A stretch of 64,000 nucleotides of DNA, from positions 62,001 through 126,000 of the forward strand of contig WNNJ02001667.1 of the NCBI GenBank assembly GCA_012934845.2, written 5' to 3'. The notes below the pieces were generated by a model. That model made no database searches, was not told the DNA's origin, and saw only the letters and a program-made list of their open reading frames with translations. Shown in pieces: positions 44,034 through 53,963 of the stretch. The position numbers were made by a program, and so were the translations under genes. Numbering within the stretch: position 1 is the first letter of the stretch; each line of letters begins with the position of its first letter. Source of the stretch: Pomphorhynchus laevis. Lineage: Eukaryota; Acanthocephala; Palaeacanthocephala; Echinorhynchida; Pomphorhynchidae.

Positions 44034-45641
44034 GTATGTTGTTTTAATATCAGAGATACTAAAGTTTGTAATAACCCAATGTTAAGTCGTTGAAGCCGTA
44101 TTGTAGACATTAGGAAATTATTACATACAAAATAGATGCTCGTAAAATTACAGGTCGAATTTGCTTCGATAAGATATTATTTCCTAGTAAATCAACATAA
44201 TATCGATACCAGTACAGTGAAGAGACGAAATAGACTAACCGTTATATGTAAAAAGATAATTTACCTACTTGTGTAGGTAAATAAAATATATAGTTTAAAT
44301 TTATTTAAATTCATTTGGAAATAACAAATAAATACATACACTTGTCGTGATATAAAAATAGGCTTTCGCAATGACGATGTTTACAATCTACATTGATATT
44401 AGTAACCAATAAATACAAATACTTATCGTTGAGTATAACGTTTTAAAATATTTTTTAAAATATTTGAACAACGATATCGATCATCTTATTTAATGCATTG
44501 TAATACATATTGTAATACACGACTGTGGATGAAACATCAGGATGATAAAATGTACTTGTGTAGGTAAATAAAATATATAGTTTAAAAAAGCGTTTATATT
44601 TTGCTTGGCTTATTCAGTAATAAAGACAGAATCACACGTGATATCAACGCTATTACACATAAATTCTTTTCGTAAAAAGGCTATAAAATGACAACGATTA
44701 CAATTTAAATTTTTATGAATTATTAAAATTAGTGATTTGTTTTTAACATGTTTCAGATGATATTATATTTAAGTATTACGGTGGTATCAAATTATTTAAT
44801 GTTATTTAAATAAAATTCTATGACAAAAAATATGCTTGCATATATTAAATAAATAAAATCTATATCAAAATATATGCTGCTAGTATAAATAATCTGTTTC
44901 TAAATAAAATAAATGCTTTGTAAAATTAATATTCGAAAATATTAAAATAATATTCGTTCAATATTTTTATTTTAGCAGTTCAACTTAAGCAAATATGGGT
45001 ACGTAAAATTTTGTAACTTATTATTTAATTTAGTTTTAATTTGCATAACGAAAGTTATATTACAAAGATTAACAAAATTAAATTTTTGAATTTTAAATAT
45101 TCAATTAGTTAAATAATAAACTACAGTTTCTTTGAAATAAGTGCAAAATTGATAATTAAACATTATCTGCTCATTTATTGTTAACATCTAAAAATGTGAG
45201 TTGTTCACTATTTCACGAATAAAAGAAACTATTTTAAACGTATTGCTGCAACAGTTTTCATTTATGGAATTTAGGATTTAAACAGATACAACAAATGTTT
45301 AGATATTTTCACAAGTATTTGCTAAAACATAAGTTTATTAATTAAATGCATATTAAGTGCATGTGAGCATATAAATTTATGTACCAAGTAATGAAAACAC
45401 TCGATCAAGAGCGATTTAAAATTTAAAAGAATCTCTTAACTCGTTTAAAAATCAGCAAAATCTGGGTTCTACATGATAAAGGATATTTTAAAAGTAGGCT
45501 AGTTTGCCGCATTAGTAAAACAACCAATGTTCGAAGCGGTCTACAAAACACGTCAGTTCAGTCAAAAATGGCATAGAGACGAAATATTGAATGACGCAAT
45601 CAACAAGTACAGATTCAAGTCACTTAACAATTAATTAATAA
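44034..45641. other. AT-rich stretch, possible introns of the membrane-protein gene
   Basis: Contains a candidate small exon at 44976-44998 (TTTTAG before it, ATGG then GTACGTAA after it) and a candidate exon at 45526-45606. If spliced, these read MVKQPMFEAVYKTRQ and onward. The join to the next exon does not keep frame in the simplest model. Otherwise nothing recognised. Confidence 0.3.
44260..44585. repeat. Hairpin and 32-bp direct repeat
   Basis: TTTACCTAC and GTAGGTAAA (44260-44281) form a perfect 9-bp stem. ACTTGTGTAGGTAAAT and the following bases to 44298 recur exactly at 44554-44585. Confidence 0.8.
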
Positions 45642-46079
45642 TATATTATTGAAGAGACTAATAATTTGCAAAATCATAAAAATATTGATGAAGCTATAGT
45701 TTGTTTTTATCAAATTATATCTAATGCCAAGTACTTTTTAGGTGATTGTGAAGCTCCTTTTATTGAAAAGATGGCCAACATAGGAAATGCAATCACGTGT
45801 AGCGAAAACAGTACAGGCAATAAGTAGGCTTACATTTTGTTTGCTATTTTGCTTAATCTTTATTTTAGATTTCTTGGGTTATTATTTGCAATTGTATTTC
45901 CTGCATTGTTATTATTAACCTTGACGATAGTTTTGCCATGTGTAAGCTATACTTGTAGCAAGAGTAAAAAGAATTGCAAAAGAAGTAATGAACAAAAGAA
46001 TTGCTATTGCCGAAAAAGACAAGGACACAAATGTGCGAGAGAAAAAGACACCCATGTTCACACATGTTTAAGCTGCTAA
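45642..46079 (+). CDS. Candidate small single-pass membrane protein, at least two exons
   Basis: An open frame from 45642 reads DEAIVCFYQIISNAKYF, GDCEAPFIEKMANIGNA, CSENSTGN and ends at AA in 45823. A 45-nt intron with GTAGGC start and TTTTATTTTAG end (45824-45868) restores a Lys codon and leads into FLGLLFAIVFPALLLLTLTI, an unmistakable membrane helix. A basic, Cys-rich tail of about 45 residues (CSKSKK, CKRSNEQ, CYCRKRQG, HTCLSC) follows, then TAA 46077-46079. AATAAA at 46117-46122 is well placed as a poly(A) signal. NST just before the helix could be glycosylated, giving a type I or III topology. No transposon similarity. I do not recognise the family. The 5' exons are unresolved. Confidence 0.45.
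45824..45868 (+). other. Candidate 45-nt intron
   Basis: GT-AG ends with a T-rich stretch before the acceptor. It contains an in-frame stop right at the donor (AAG TAG), and removal restores a frame encoding a transmembrane helix. Confidence 0.45.
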
Positions 46080-46529
46080 AAAGAAGGGAATATACTCAAA
46101 CGTTCATTTTATGTTAAATAAAACAGACGTGGTTCTTTATTTAATTCGTATTTTATTTGCGTTGTAAATTCGTCTTTTGAAGGCATATTTGTCAACATAA
46201 GATATAATTTACAGATACAAAATGTTGAAAATTTTTATTATTAGTCTGGAAAATTTGCTGCTAAGCTAACCTTATTTAATATATTTAAGAAACACTTTCG
46301 AGCTATTTGTAAAAATTTGATATCTTTGCATTCAAAAATACTTTCAACGAAGTTATAGCCGATAATATGTTTTCAACAAAGATTGTCGCTTTATAACGAA
46401 TTATAAGCTTTTTAAACAAAATGTGAAAAATAATAAAGATTTTGCTAACAACTGTATAACCACTAAAAGTTTTAAAAGAAAAACACGCAAAAAAAACAAA
46501 ACAAAGTCAGTCCGGTCGTTAATTGAGTC
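46080..46529. other. AT-rich spacer
   Basis: Poly(A) signal of the preceding candidate gene near its start; nothing else recognised. Confidence 0.45.
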
Positions 46530-46869
46530 TTCATTGTGCCACACCCTCAAGTCCACAGGGATCTGAGCCGTCCAGTCAATCTAACACGCCGCTTTCCGAC
46601 TAAACAACCTAAGATATCTCACTCCCCGAAGAATCCAATCGAGACGGACAATGCTCGGTAATCGCGAGATGAGGAGTTTGAGAAACCTTAGTCTTTGCTG
46701 TTGGGGACGTCCTCTTGAAAAGAAGACTAATCCCGAGATAGCTCAAGTACCCCAGAGGTGCACTTGGTTTGTTCCATTCAATGACAGATGCTATGCCCGT
46801 TTCAGGGCCCACCTAACTTTCTTTAGGATAAGTTTACGTCTATCCAGGTCAACTTTCGCTGACCAGCTC

Positions 46870-48950
46870 ACGTAATAGTGAACTCCAGGTATTTTACTCG
46901 ACTTGTGAAGGTGGGTTGGGTTAGTCTGCAAAATGGAGTAGAGTGCAGAGAGTGCTAATCTCTTAGGTTTCTTTTTGTGGCATGGACACCATGAAATACG
47001 ATCACTTGCGATTTAGACGAGTTGAGAACAAGATTGGATATGGATAGCTGATCTTTTAATTTTAAAAAGATATGGCTGATGTTAGAGACTACATATTTGC
47101 TCCTGCGTCCAAAGAACAGGGCTGTGACATCATCAGCGTAAACCGCAAGATGTTTAAGGCGTTTAAAATTTTTGTAGAGTATAATGGAGGCAGCAAGAAA
47201 CAAGGTTGGAGAAAGTGAGGATCCTCGAGGCACATGCCTAATAGGGTAGAACTGACATGCATCAGGGTCGTCTTCATAAAAGAATTGCTTGGTATACAAC
47301 AATATTTCCACCCTGTTAACAATTCTCGCAGGCAACCCAAGGGACCTGAGAGAAGAGATAACAAAAGGAAAGAAATGCGGTCAAATGCAGCAGAAAAATC
47401 AAGAAATACAGCCACAGAAAGCTGATGACTGTTATGTTGACAAAACTGATGAACTTTACCTGTTGCTGAATAGACGTAGCGATCTTTTACGTACCCATGA
47501 AAATCTGGTGGATTAAATTTCGCCTACTTAGATGGTCGCGGATTTTACGTCCAAGCGCATTTTCGTAAATGAGATAAGGGAGTTTTGAATCGAAATGGGC
47601 CCCAGATCTTTTAGACATGAAATCGATTTCTTTTTGGATAAAAGCACACGTCGGCTAATATTTATGCCAGCAATATTGGACGGTGAGGCTAATAGCATAG
47701 TGATGGCGACCACTTTTATCTGACTGTCTGTCAAAAGCTGACAGGCTCGAGTGGAGTGTGCGCGTGGGTTCTATAGGTGCCCGGAAGTGCCCCCCCCCAG
47801 GAGTTTAGAATATGTGTGACAGATAGATCCCTACTCCTGAAGTCACATTAATGCGGGATTGGTTGGGGAGATTAAGTAGCTCCATAATTATGTAAGGAAA
47901 GTGAGTCTTCTAAAACTTTGTCAAGTCCTATGCTACCGATCCAACCCGAGGCTCTACCTTTTATCAGACAAATTTCTCTTTTTGAATATCTTCCAAAATG
48001 AAGACTGAGAAGGATTAAGACGAACAATGCTAGCCCTATTTTTACTCAGCTGGAACCAATATCTAGTTATCCTGTATTCATTCGAGAGGACCTGTCTGGC
48101 GGAAACAGAGAGATTAGGAAGGTGTAGCATTTTAGCTAGAACCTTGAGTTTTGTTGGAGTGATATTGTATATTCGACCTTTATAGGTAGTCGATTGGAAC
48201 GCGGTAGCTCGCGAATAGAGGTAAGAATTAAATTCGATCAAACTCTCATTTCCAATTCTGGGGAAGAGTTGGATAGCTGCCTGAAAAAAGGCCACTCTGA
48301 TATGATAAAAGTGAAACCTCTTTCAAAGCAACATATCTTACTCAATCCGCCAGCGAATTAGGTCATGAGAGGTGGTCTGTTGTTGTCGTGACTGCTCAGT
48401 ACAGATGGGTTTCAACAACCACATCTTATGTAGCAATAATATGTCGAGGAGAGAATTAGTTATTGAGCAATGAAAGGTGAAGGAAGGTGGTTTGTTAATA
48501 AGATAGTCGTTACTTGTTCTGCGGTTTGCTGTATTAATCCAACGACTAGTTCTGTCATTAAAGTCACCAAGTAGCTTGTCATAATCACTACCCAGTATAC
48601 GATCCAAGAGATCACGGTTCTTGTGAATTTCTCATGGCCGTATATAGATATTAGCTAAGCTGATGCGTTTACCGTTTTTATAAAGTGATATAGCTAAACA
48701 AGACAGGGTTGAACAAGAATAGTTTAGTAAGAGAGATGATCTTAAGGAGTTCTTTACTAGGGTTAAAAGACCTTGAGATGAAGAGGAGTGAAGTGGGGTT
48801 ATGCAGGGAGTAAAGTTGGTTTAGATGTGCTTAGGGATAAATCGAGTAATGTCACGGGGGAGCCGAATAGACCGCGTCTCCTGAAGAACTATAACATCTG
48901 CGTCTATTCCCGATAGAAGTTTAAGGGTGGAAGCACCTCCCGAATTTCAC
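46870..48950 (-). pseudogene. ORF2 of the I/Jockey-like LINE: endonuclease and RT
   Basis: Endonuclease motifs: IVLQETRS near 48890, SLANIYI near 48655, LLGDFNDRTSRW near 48560, SLLDILLLHK near 48430. The linker and RT start (ARQVLSNEYRITRYW, SFWKIFKK) are at 47954-48295. RT motifs: A VFLDFSAAFDRI near 47375-47415, B VPRGSSLSPTLF near 47200-47227 and C VYADDV near 47125-47140. The catalytic Asp residues are kept. A frame change occurs between motifs A and B. The RNase H domain that marks the I clade was not found, which favours Jockey-type. Confidence 0.7.
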
Positions 48951-48987
48951 TGAAGGATATTCAGTGAAAAAGGCTCTTGAATACTTT

Positions 48988-50310
48988 TTATTGTGTTATG
49001 TTATCTGGAGTGGGATGTCTCCAACTAGTTCGAACCGGAGGTGAGAAGGTTGCCCTTCCCCACCCCACCTGACAAGTTAGAGACACTGGCCTACAGGCGT
49101 TATCGTCATTTCTCATCGTGACCCCATCTGCCAATCTCCAGATGTTTACATTCTGATTGGCAATTGTAATAGGAGACACTGTCTTGGAAGAAGTCAGGAG
49201 TGGTTTCTTGGAAGAAGAGGTGAATCTCCTCTTAGAATTCATACTTGAAGAATTTGATTTTGCTCTCTTCTTAGAAGATTTGGCAACAAGAGAGATTATG
49301 TTAGGCTTAGAGGGTGTATTTGCAAAACTGACAATCAGTAATTCAATCAATCGAGTTGTTTCTTGTTGAAATGTTCTAAAGAAGTTGGAAATTTCGTCCA
49401 TATTAGGTCAAGAAGAGTTACACACCGAATTCGCCGTTACAGGGTAGAGTAAACATTATTCATTACTATGTCTTCTTATATAGTCCCTGAATGCTGAACA
49501 TGTTCTTGACCACGCAGGATGTTCAAGGCTGCAATTCGTGCATTTTAGGGCTAGCTTTTATTGTGTGTCATAAACGGATTCATCAGATCCAGACACCCCG
49601 CATTTCTTCATCCTACCACAGGTGGAATTATAGCGTATTCACCGGTGACACTTGTTACAATGTGGAAATATAATATTGTCCGTACTTGCAATTGTAAAGT
49701 TTAGATTGCAACCCATAAAAGGATTGAATGCTGCATTAGACAGGAGATGGGCATTGTCCTCTTCGATATTTGCGAATGCAATAGGAAGAGTTTGGTCGTC
49801 TTTGTTTTTAATAAATCTAATGTTTTGAAGGGAATAACATTTTTGAAGTTCTGCGATATCTTCTTTTTCTAAATCGGATATCTTCTTATTCTAGGCGTTG
49901 ATACTAGAGTTCCTTTATGGGAACACTTATTTGAAGAACCTAACAAAAGAGATGGCTAAGTCCGAGGATACGAAGGATATTCTGTAGTAGTTATTCATCA
50001 CTTTTGCAGAGTTAATCATAACTCTATTAGGTTGTATTTTAATAAATTTTCTCAAAAATACGTTGAAATGCTTGTTTTTCATTGGAATTGTGTGGGGGGT
50101 AATGTTAATCAGATTAACGAGTTTGCTAATCGGAGGAAGCTCCTCGAATTCACGATTTAGAACAGTTAAATTACCAAACTTAATATATTTATATTTCTTT
50201 ATATTTTTGTAATAAACAGAAATATTTAAATAATATTTTTTTTGCATTGGAGTTGTCGGATTAATGTTAACCAGGTTTACGAGTTTCTTAATAAAAGGAA
50301 ACCCCTCCAT
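48988..50310 (-). pseudogene. ORF1 of the I/Jockey-like LINE
   Basis: The N-terminal frame (49927-50310) matches the isolated ORF1: LPPISKLVNLINI, FNVFLRKF, YRISFVSSDLAISFVRFFK. Downstream frames keep FPHCNKCH, CTNCSLEHPAWSRTC and a Ser/Lys-rich end. The N-terminus of this copy repeats the KKLVNLVNI...PMQKK theme twice, so the segment before residue 65 may be an internal duplication. Broken in several places. Confidence 0.65.
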
Positions 50311-50731
50311 TTAATATATATTAAACATGAAATAAATCAAAAGCAAACAAACTCCATAATAAGTTCACTTTTAATGAGTGAACTTTGTGAACTTAAAAAT
50401 ATAAACACGATAATTGATCATCAATTATTGTATTAAATAGGTTATATACAGAATGAGTTAGCTCCATTTGTATCTGTCCCGCAAGATGAAATATTCGATT
50501 CTAGAGTTATAAGACAAATAATGTTGTTCAATTGTTAAAAATGTTGACAGAACTTTACTGTCGGTAACTCAAAGCTAGCTTTTGATTGGATCTGTTCCAA
50601 TGTTTCTGAATTCCCTGTAAATGTTGGTTTTCTTAAATGCCAAAGCTAATCTAATAGAACATATCACCTAATTGGATCAACTTATTTGATACTATACGTT
50701 TAAAATAATGATAAAATTATTAAGTATTTAT
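50311..50731. other. AT-rich spacer
   Basis: No recognised element. Confidence 0.45.
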
Positions 50732-51205
50732 AAATTAAATAAGCTAACTGAGTCTACGTATTTTATAATGCAAATAAAAAATTATGCAAAATAAAAGTTA
50801 AATAGTTAAATAATAAAAAATTAATTACCTTTAAATAATTGTTATAAGATTTTATATAATTTATATCAAGATGAATTATAAACTGAAATTAATAATAAAA
50901 ATCAATTTTAATGAATAGACTAAAAGATAACAAACCATGTATCAGAATGAGGATTATTCTGAATAGGTCATCAGGAAGAAATGCTATGTTATCAGGTTTC
51001 GCCCCTAATTCCTCTACCCAACATAGCAGCGGGGCCAAATACATGCTAATGATGCATTTCCTCTGATAAAACTATCTAATACAAAGTATATTATTTATTA
51101 TCCATCCATAAAAATTTGCCACCTAAGAGTTTAAATTTATTCTTTATATTATTGTGTTGATTTATATATTTTACCATTTTCTACCTAATGTTATTTTTAA
51201 TGTAG
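50732..51205. repeat. PLE 3' block, copy 2 (without RT)
   Basis: About 90-93% identical to 52008-52475. It includes the structured part with GCTATGTT and AACATAGC blocks at about 50983-50990 and 51020-51027. No PLE RT is attached; it ends near the point where the RT would begin in the sister copy. Confidence 0.8.
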
Positions 51206-51479
51206 TTGCTTACACATTATTTCGAGTTTGAGCTGGGACTCAACGCAATACTTTACAAAGGTTGCGCTCTGATTTGTGTTATTGTGGTATAACTAGAATG
51301 ATTAATTTTGTGAAGAGTCGAAACTTTCTGTACTTTGCCGAAGACGTCAGAAGTCACTCGTCAGTGTTCAATCTTTGTCCGTATCAAACGCTTTTTCTAA
51401 AACCACCTGACAAGCATAATATACAATGATCGAAACCCTTATTTTAATGCCTACTTTTGAGAAGATCCTACAAGTGATA
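51206..51479. other. Spacer between PLE block copies
   Basis: No supported gene; possible highly diverged gypsy sequence. Confidence 0.35.
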
Positions 51480-51960
51480 ATGGATAAATTTAGCGATTTT
51501 CTTTGTGCTTGATTGAACATAACATCTGATACAGTCATCAAATGTATGCAGCATATATTTTAAATGTTTGCAGCTTCATCCTTTATTCATTCGGTCATCT
51601 GTTGTGTTTACTTCCGAATAATTACTGACGTTCTTATATCGTGATGGTAGATTGTCCATCACTTCAAGTCCCTGCAATCCTACTTTAAATGGTCAGTTTG
51701 AGATAATGTTTGGTACACTTTGGAAAACAATTGAACTTGCCTTAAATGCTGATAATTTGCCAATATTGGAGTTGAAACTCGTTTTGCCTGTTTGCTTGCG
51801 TGTAATTAAGTGTTTACCTATTAGCAAAGGATGCACGCTCCATTAGCGGATGTTCAGTCTAGCAGAGTAATGCATCGCGTATCAGCTTAGTAAAATGGCT
51901 AACAAGTATTAAAAGCAAAGTTCATGTGCGAGTATTTCCTTGTCGTTCAAAATAAAGTAC
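51480..51960 (+). mobile_element. Ty3/gypsy (Mag-like) integrase fossil
   Basis: A piece of the integrase core and C-terminal side: SPCNPTLNGQFE and LWKTIELALNADNLPI, closely like NPRENGQAERF and WKTVKLALRS in the gypsy copy at 54.5 kb. Broken. Its other parts and LTRs are absent. Confidence 0.65.
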
Positions 51961-52007
51961 AATTGTGGAATAATTTATAAAATGAATATACAATAAAACT
52001 AACTCAA

Positions 52008-52475
52008 GTTAAATAAGCTAACTGAGTTTACGTATTTTACATTGCAAATTAAAAATAATGCAAAATAAAAGTTAAATATTTAAATAATAAAAAATTAATT
52101 AATAATAAATAATTGTTGTAATATTTTATATAATTTATATCAAGATGAATTATAAACTGAAATTAAAAATAAAAATCAATTTTTATGAATTGACTAATAG
52201 ATAACAAACTATGAATCAGAATAAGGATTAGAGGTCATCAGGAGGAACTGCTATGTTATCAGGTTTCGGCCCCAAACTCCTCTACCCAACATAGCAGCGG
52301 GGCCGAATACATGCTAATGATGTATTTCCTCTGATAAAACTATCTAGTATCTTATTCTAATACAAAGTATATTATTTATTATCCATCCATAAAAATTTGC
52401 CACTTAAGAGTTTAAATTTATTCTTTATATTATTGTGTTGATTTATTTTACTATTTTCTGCTTGATGTTATTTTT
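52008..52475. repeat. PLE 3' block, copy 3 (attached to RT)
   Basis: Lies directly 3' of the PLE RT fragment on the minus strand, so it is the element's 3' UTR or pseudo-LTR. It contains the interleaved complementary blocks described at 52237-52335. Confidence 0.8.
52237..52335 (-). ncRNA. Candidate pseudoknotted RNA structure in the PLE 3' block
   Basis: Plus-strand coordinates: outer stem ATCAG-AGGAA (52237-52247) with TTCCTCTGAT (52326-52335); block A CTGCTATGTT (52248-52257) with AACATAGCAG (52288-52297); block B TCGGCCCC (52266-52273) with GGGGCCGA (52299-52306); hairpin D GAATACAT (52305-52312) with ATGTATTT (52320-52327). The order A, B, A', B' makes a pseudoknot rather than nested hairpins. 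A further GGAGGA/TCCTCT pairing (52241/52278) competes with the outer stem. PLEs are known to carry self-cleaving hammerhead ribozymes, but the canonical core could not be assembled here. Complementarity is the same read on either strand. Confidence 0.35.
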
Positions 52476-52890
52476 ATAGTAACCTAGTTTAAAATATGTA
52501 TCTATTAAAATATTTAAATGATTTGGAAGAAAGCCAATATCATTACATATTGTTGCAATTCTTAAAATTTCATTATTTAATGTATTATATTTTATATTAT
52601 ATGGTATGCATGAATGCTCATGCAAAAATATGTTTCTTGTAAATTTAAATATGTCATCTTTACGATATAAATTAATAGTAGTTCTAGTTAATGTTAATTC
52701 AATGTTCATATCTAGATATGCACCTTCTTTATCATCAATATTGGTTTTGTTAAGATTAAGGCTTTCTGGATAAATTTGTTCACTAATTGAATAAAAATTA
52801 TTAGAATTAAATACACATATATCATCAATGTATCGAAACATATTTCATATCTTTATATTGTTTAGATTTAGTTTTTACACAGTTATGAAA
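52476..52890 (-). pseudogene. Penelope-like RT, C-terminal fragment
   Basis: Very similar to the C-terminal half of the RT at 39906-40673 (FRYIDDICVF, KEGAYLDMNIEL, IFLHEHSCIPYN, LRIATICNDIGFL). YIDD is intact. Ends without a GIY-YIG domain, as in the other copy. Upstream it is cut near 52890, next to the nuclease-tailed RT element. Confidence 0.75.
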
Positions 52891-53875
52891 AAATTCATAA
52901 CTGTAGTGATTAATTCATAAGAGTAGTGATTCCTTCTGTGAATTCTCAAGCTGATGAATAGAACGTTTCGTTTCTAAGCGGCAAGGCTGTGAGCCATGAG
53001 GAAGCACCATCTCTTGATGCGTGTTCTACAGGCATTTTAGCTGTGCAGGTAAGTGACTGCTAAGGGATTTCATGCGTCTTATAATAAAATATTACGATGG
53101 ATTGTGATCTGCTAGACTGTCATCTTTATGACTTCACGCAGCGAATTCTTGGTTAGGTTACTGTCGTATACTTATCACGTGAGAATTGAACTGTCGTACT
53201 CAAGAAGCGATACATATTGTAGATCATAAATGACCTAACCATTCAAGCAGTAATTCCGGTTAGCAGTAGAGTTTTAAGTGCGCATTACAATTCACGTAGC
53301 CATATTGGGTCACAAAGGCACTTTCGTAAAACGCGGGTCTATTTGAACTGTACCGCTCGTGTAAGTCCGGTGTAAGCGATTTGCGGATCAATTGTGGCCT
53401 CGATTGATAATCGTGAAAAGAGAAGTCTCCAGTTTTTCGAATGCTTGATTATCATGTTTTATTCAAACGCAGCGGACCCGATTGGATACCCTAGAATTGA
53501 CATGCCAGGATGATATACTTGGATGTGTGGAGAAGGTAAGTCATTTTGGCAGTGTGCTTGTTTGTGGGGATAACCGATTTTTAGGATTGACATGGTAACT
53601 ATACTCTGGTCTAAACCAAGATAGTATGTTTAATATTTTTTTATTTGTTTAAGAGATCCTACAAAGTTAGCATCATCAGCAAATCATTTCTGTGTAATAT
53701 TGGAAACATATTGTTGGATTGTTACAATTAGGGAAGAGAAGCTAGTGAGAAGCCGGCCATTGTAAAGGGATCTCCCTGCGTGAAAACTTCTGTTGAGTAA
53801 ATGCTACATACGACTAGAATTAGCTGTGTTGGATTTTTGTATTGGTTACGTAGTACTGATGAAAGAGAGGGGCAT

Positions 53876-53963
53876 TGTTGTAGATGGAACCGATAAGGGC
53901 TTTATTCGACAATATCTAAATCATAACAAGATAATAAGAATAACAAAACTATTAATCATGACA
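53876..53963 (-). repeat. 3' LTR of the gypsy element
   Basis: 88 bp. On the minus strand it begins TGTCATGAT and ends CTACAACA. Preceded by the polypurine tract. Confidence 0.85.

Larger units (their letters stand above)
46530..50310 (-). mobile_element. I/Jockey-like LINE, near full length but broken
   Basis: ORF1 (50310 to about 48988), ORF2 (about 48950 to 46870) and a 3' UTR to about 46530. ORF1 is homologous to the intact ORF1 at 34267. The 3' UTR recurs at 29800-30060. Both ORFs have several stops and frame changes. The 3' end is rich in A/T and lacks the L2 hairpin. Confidence 0.7.

Noticed and set aside
52201-52340. Canonical hammerhead ribozyme in the PLE 3' block
   Set aside because: CTGATGA and GAAA occur on the sense strand and stem III/NUH-like pieces exist, but stems I and II cannot be paired next to the core in any of the three topologies, so only an unnamed structure is reported.
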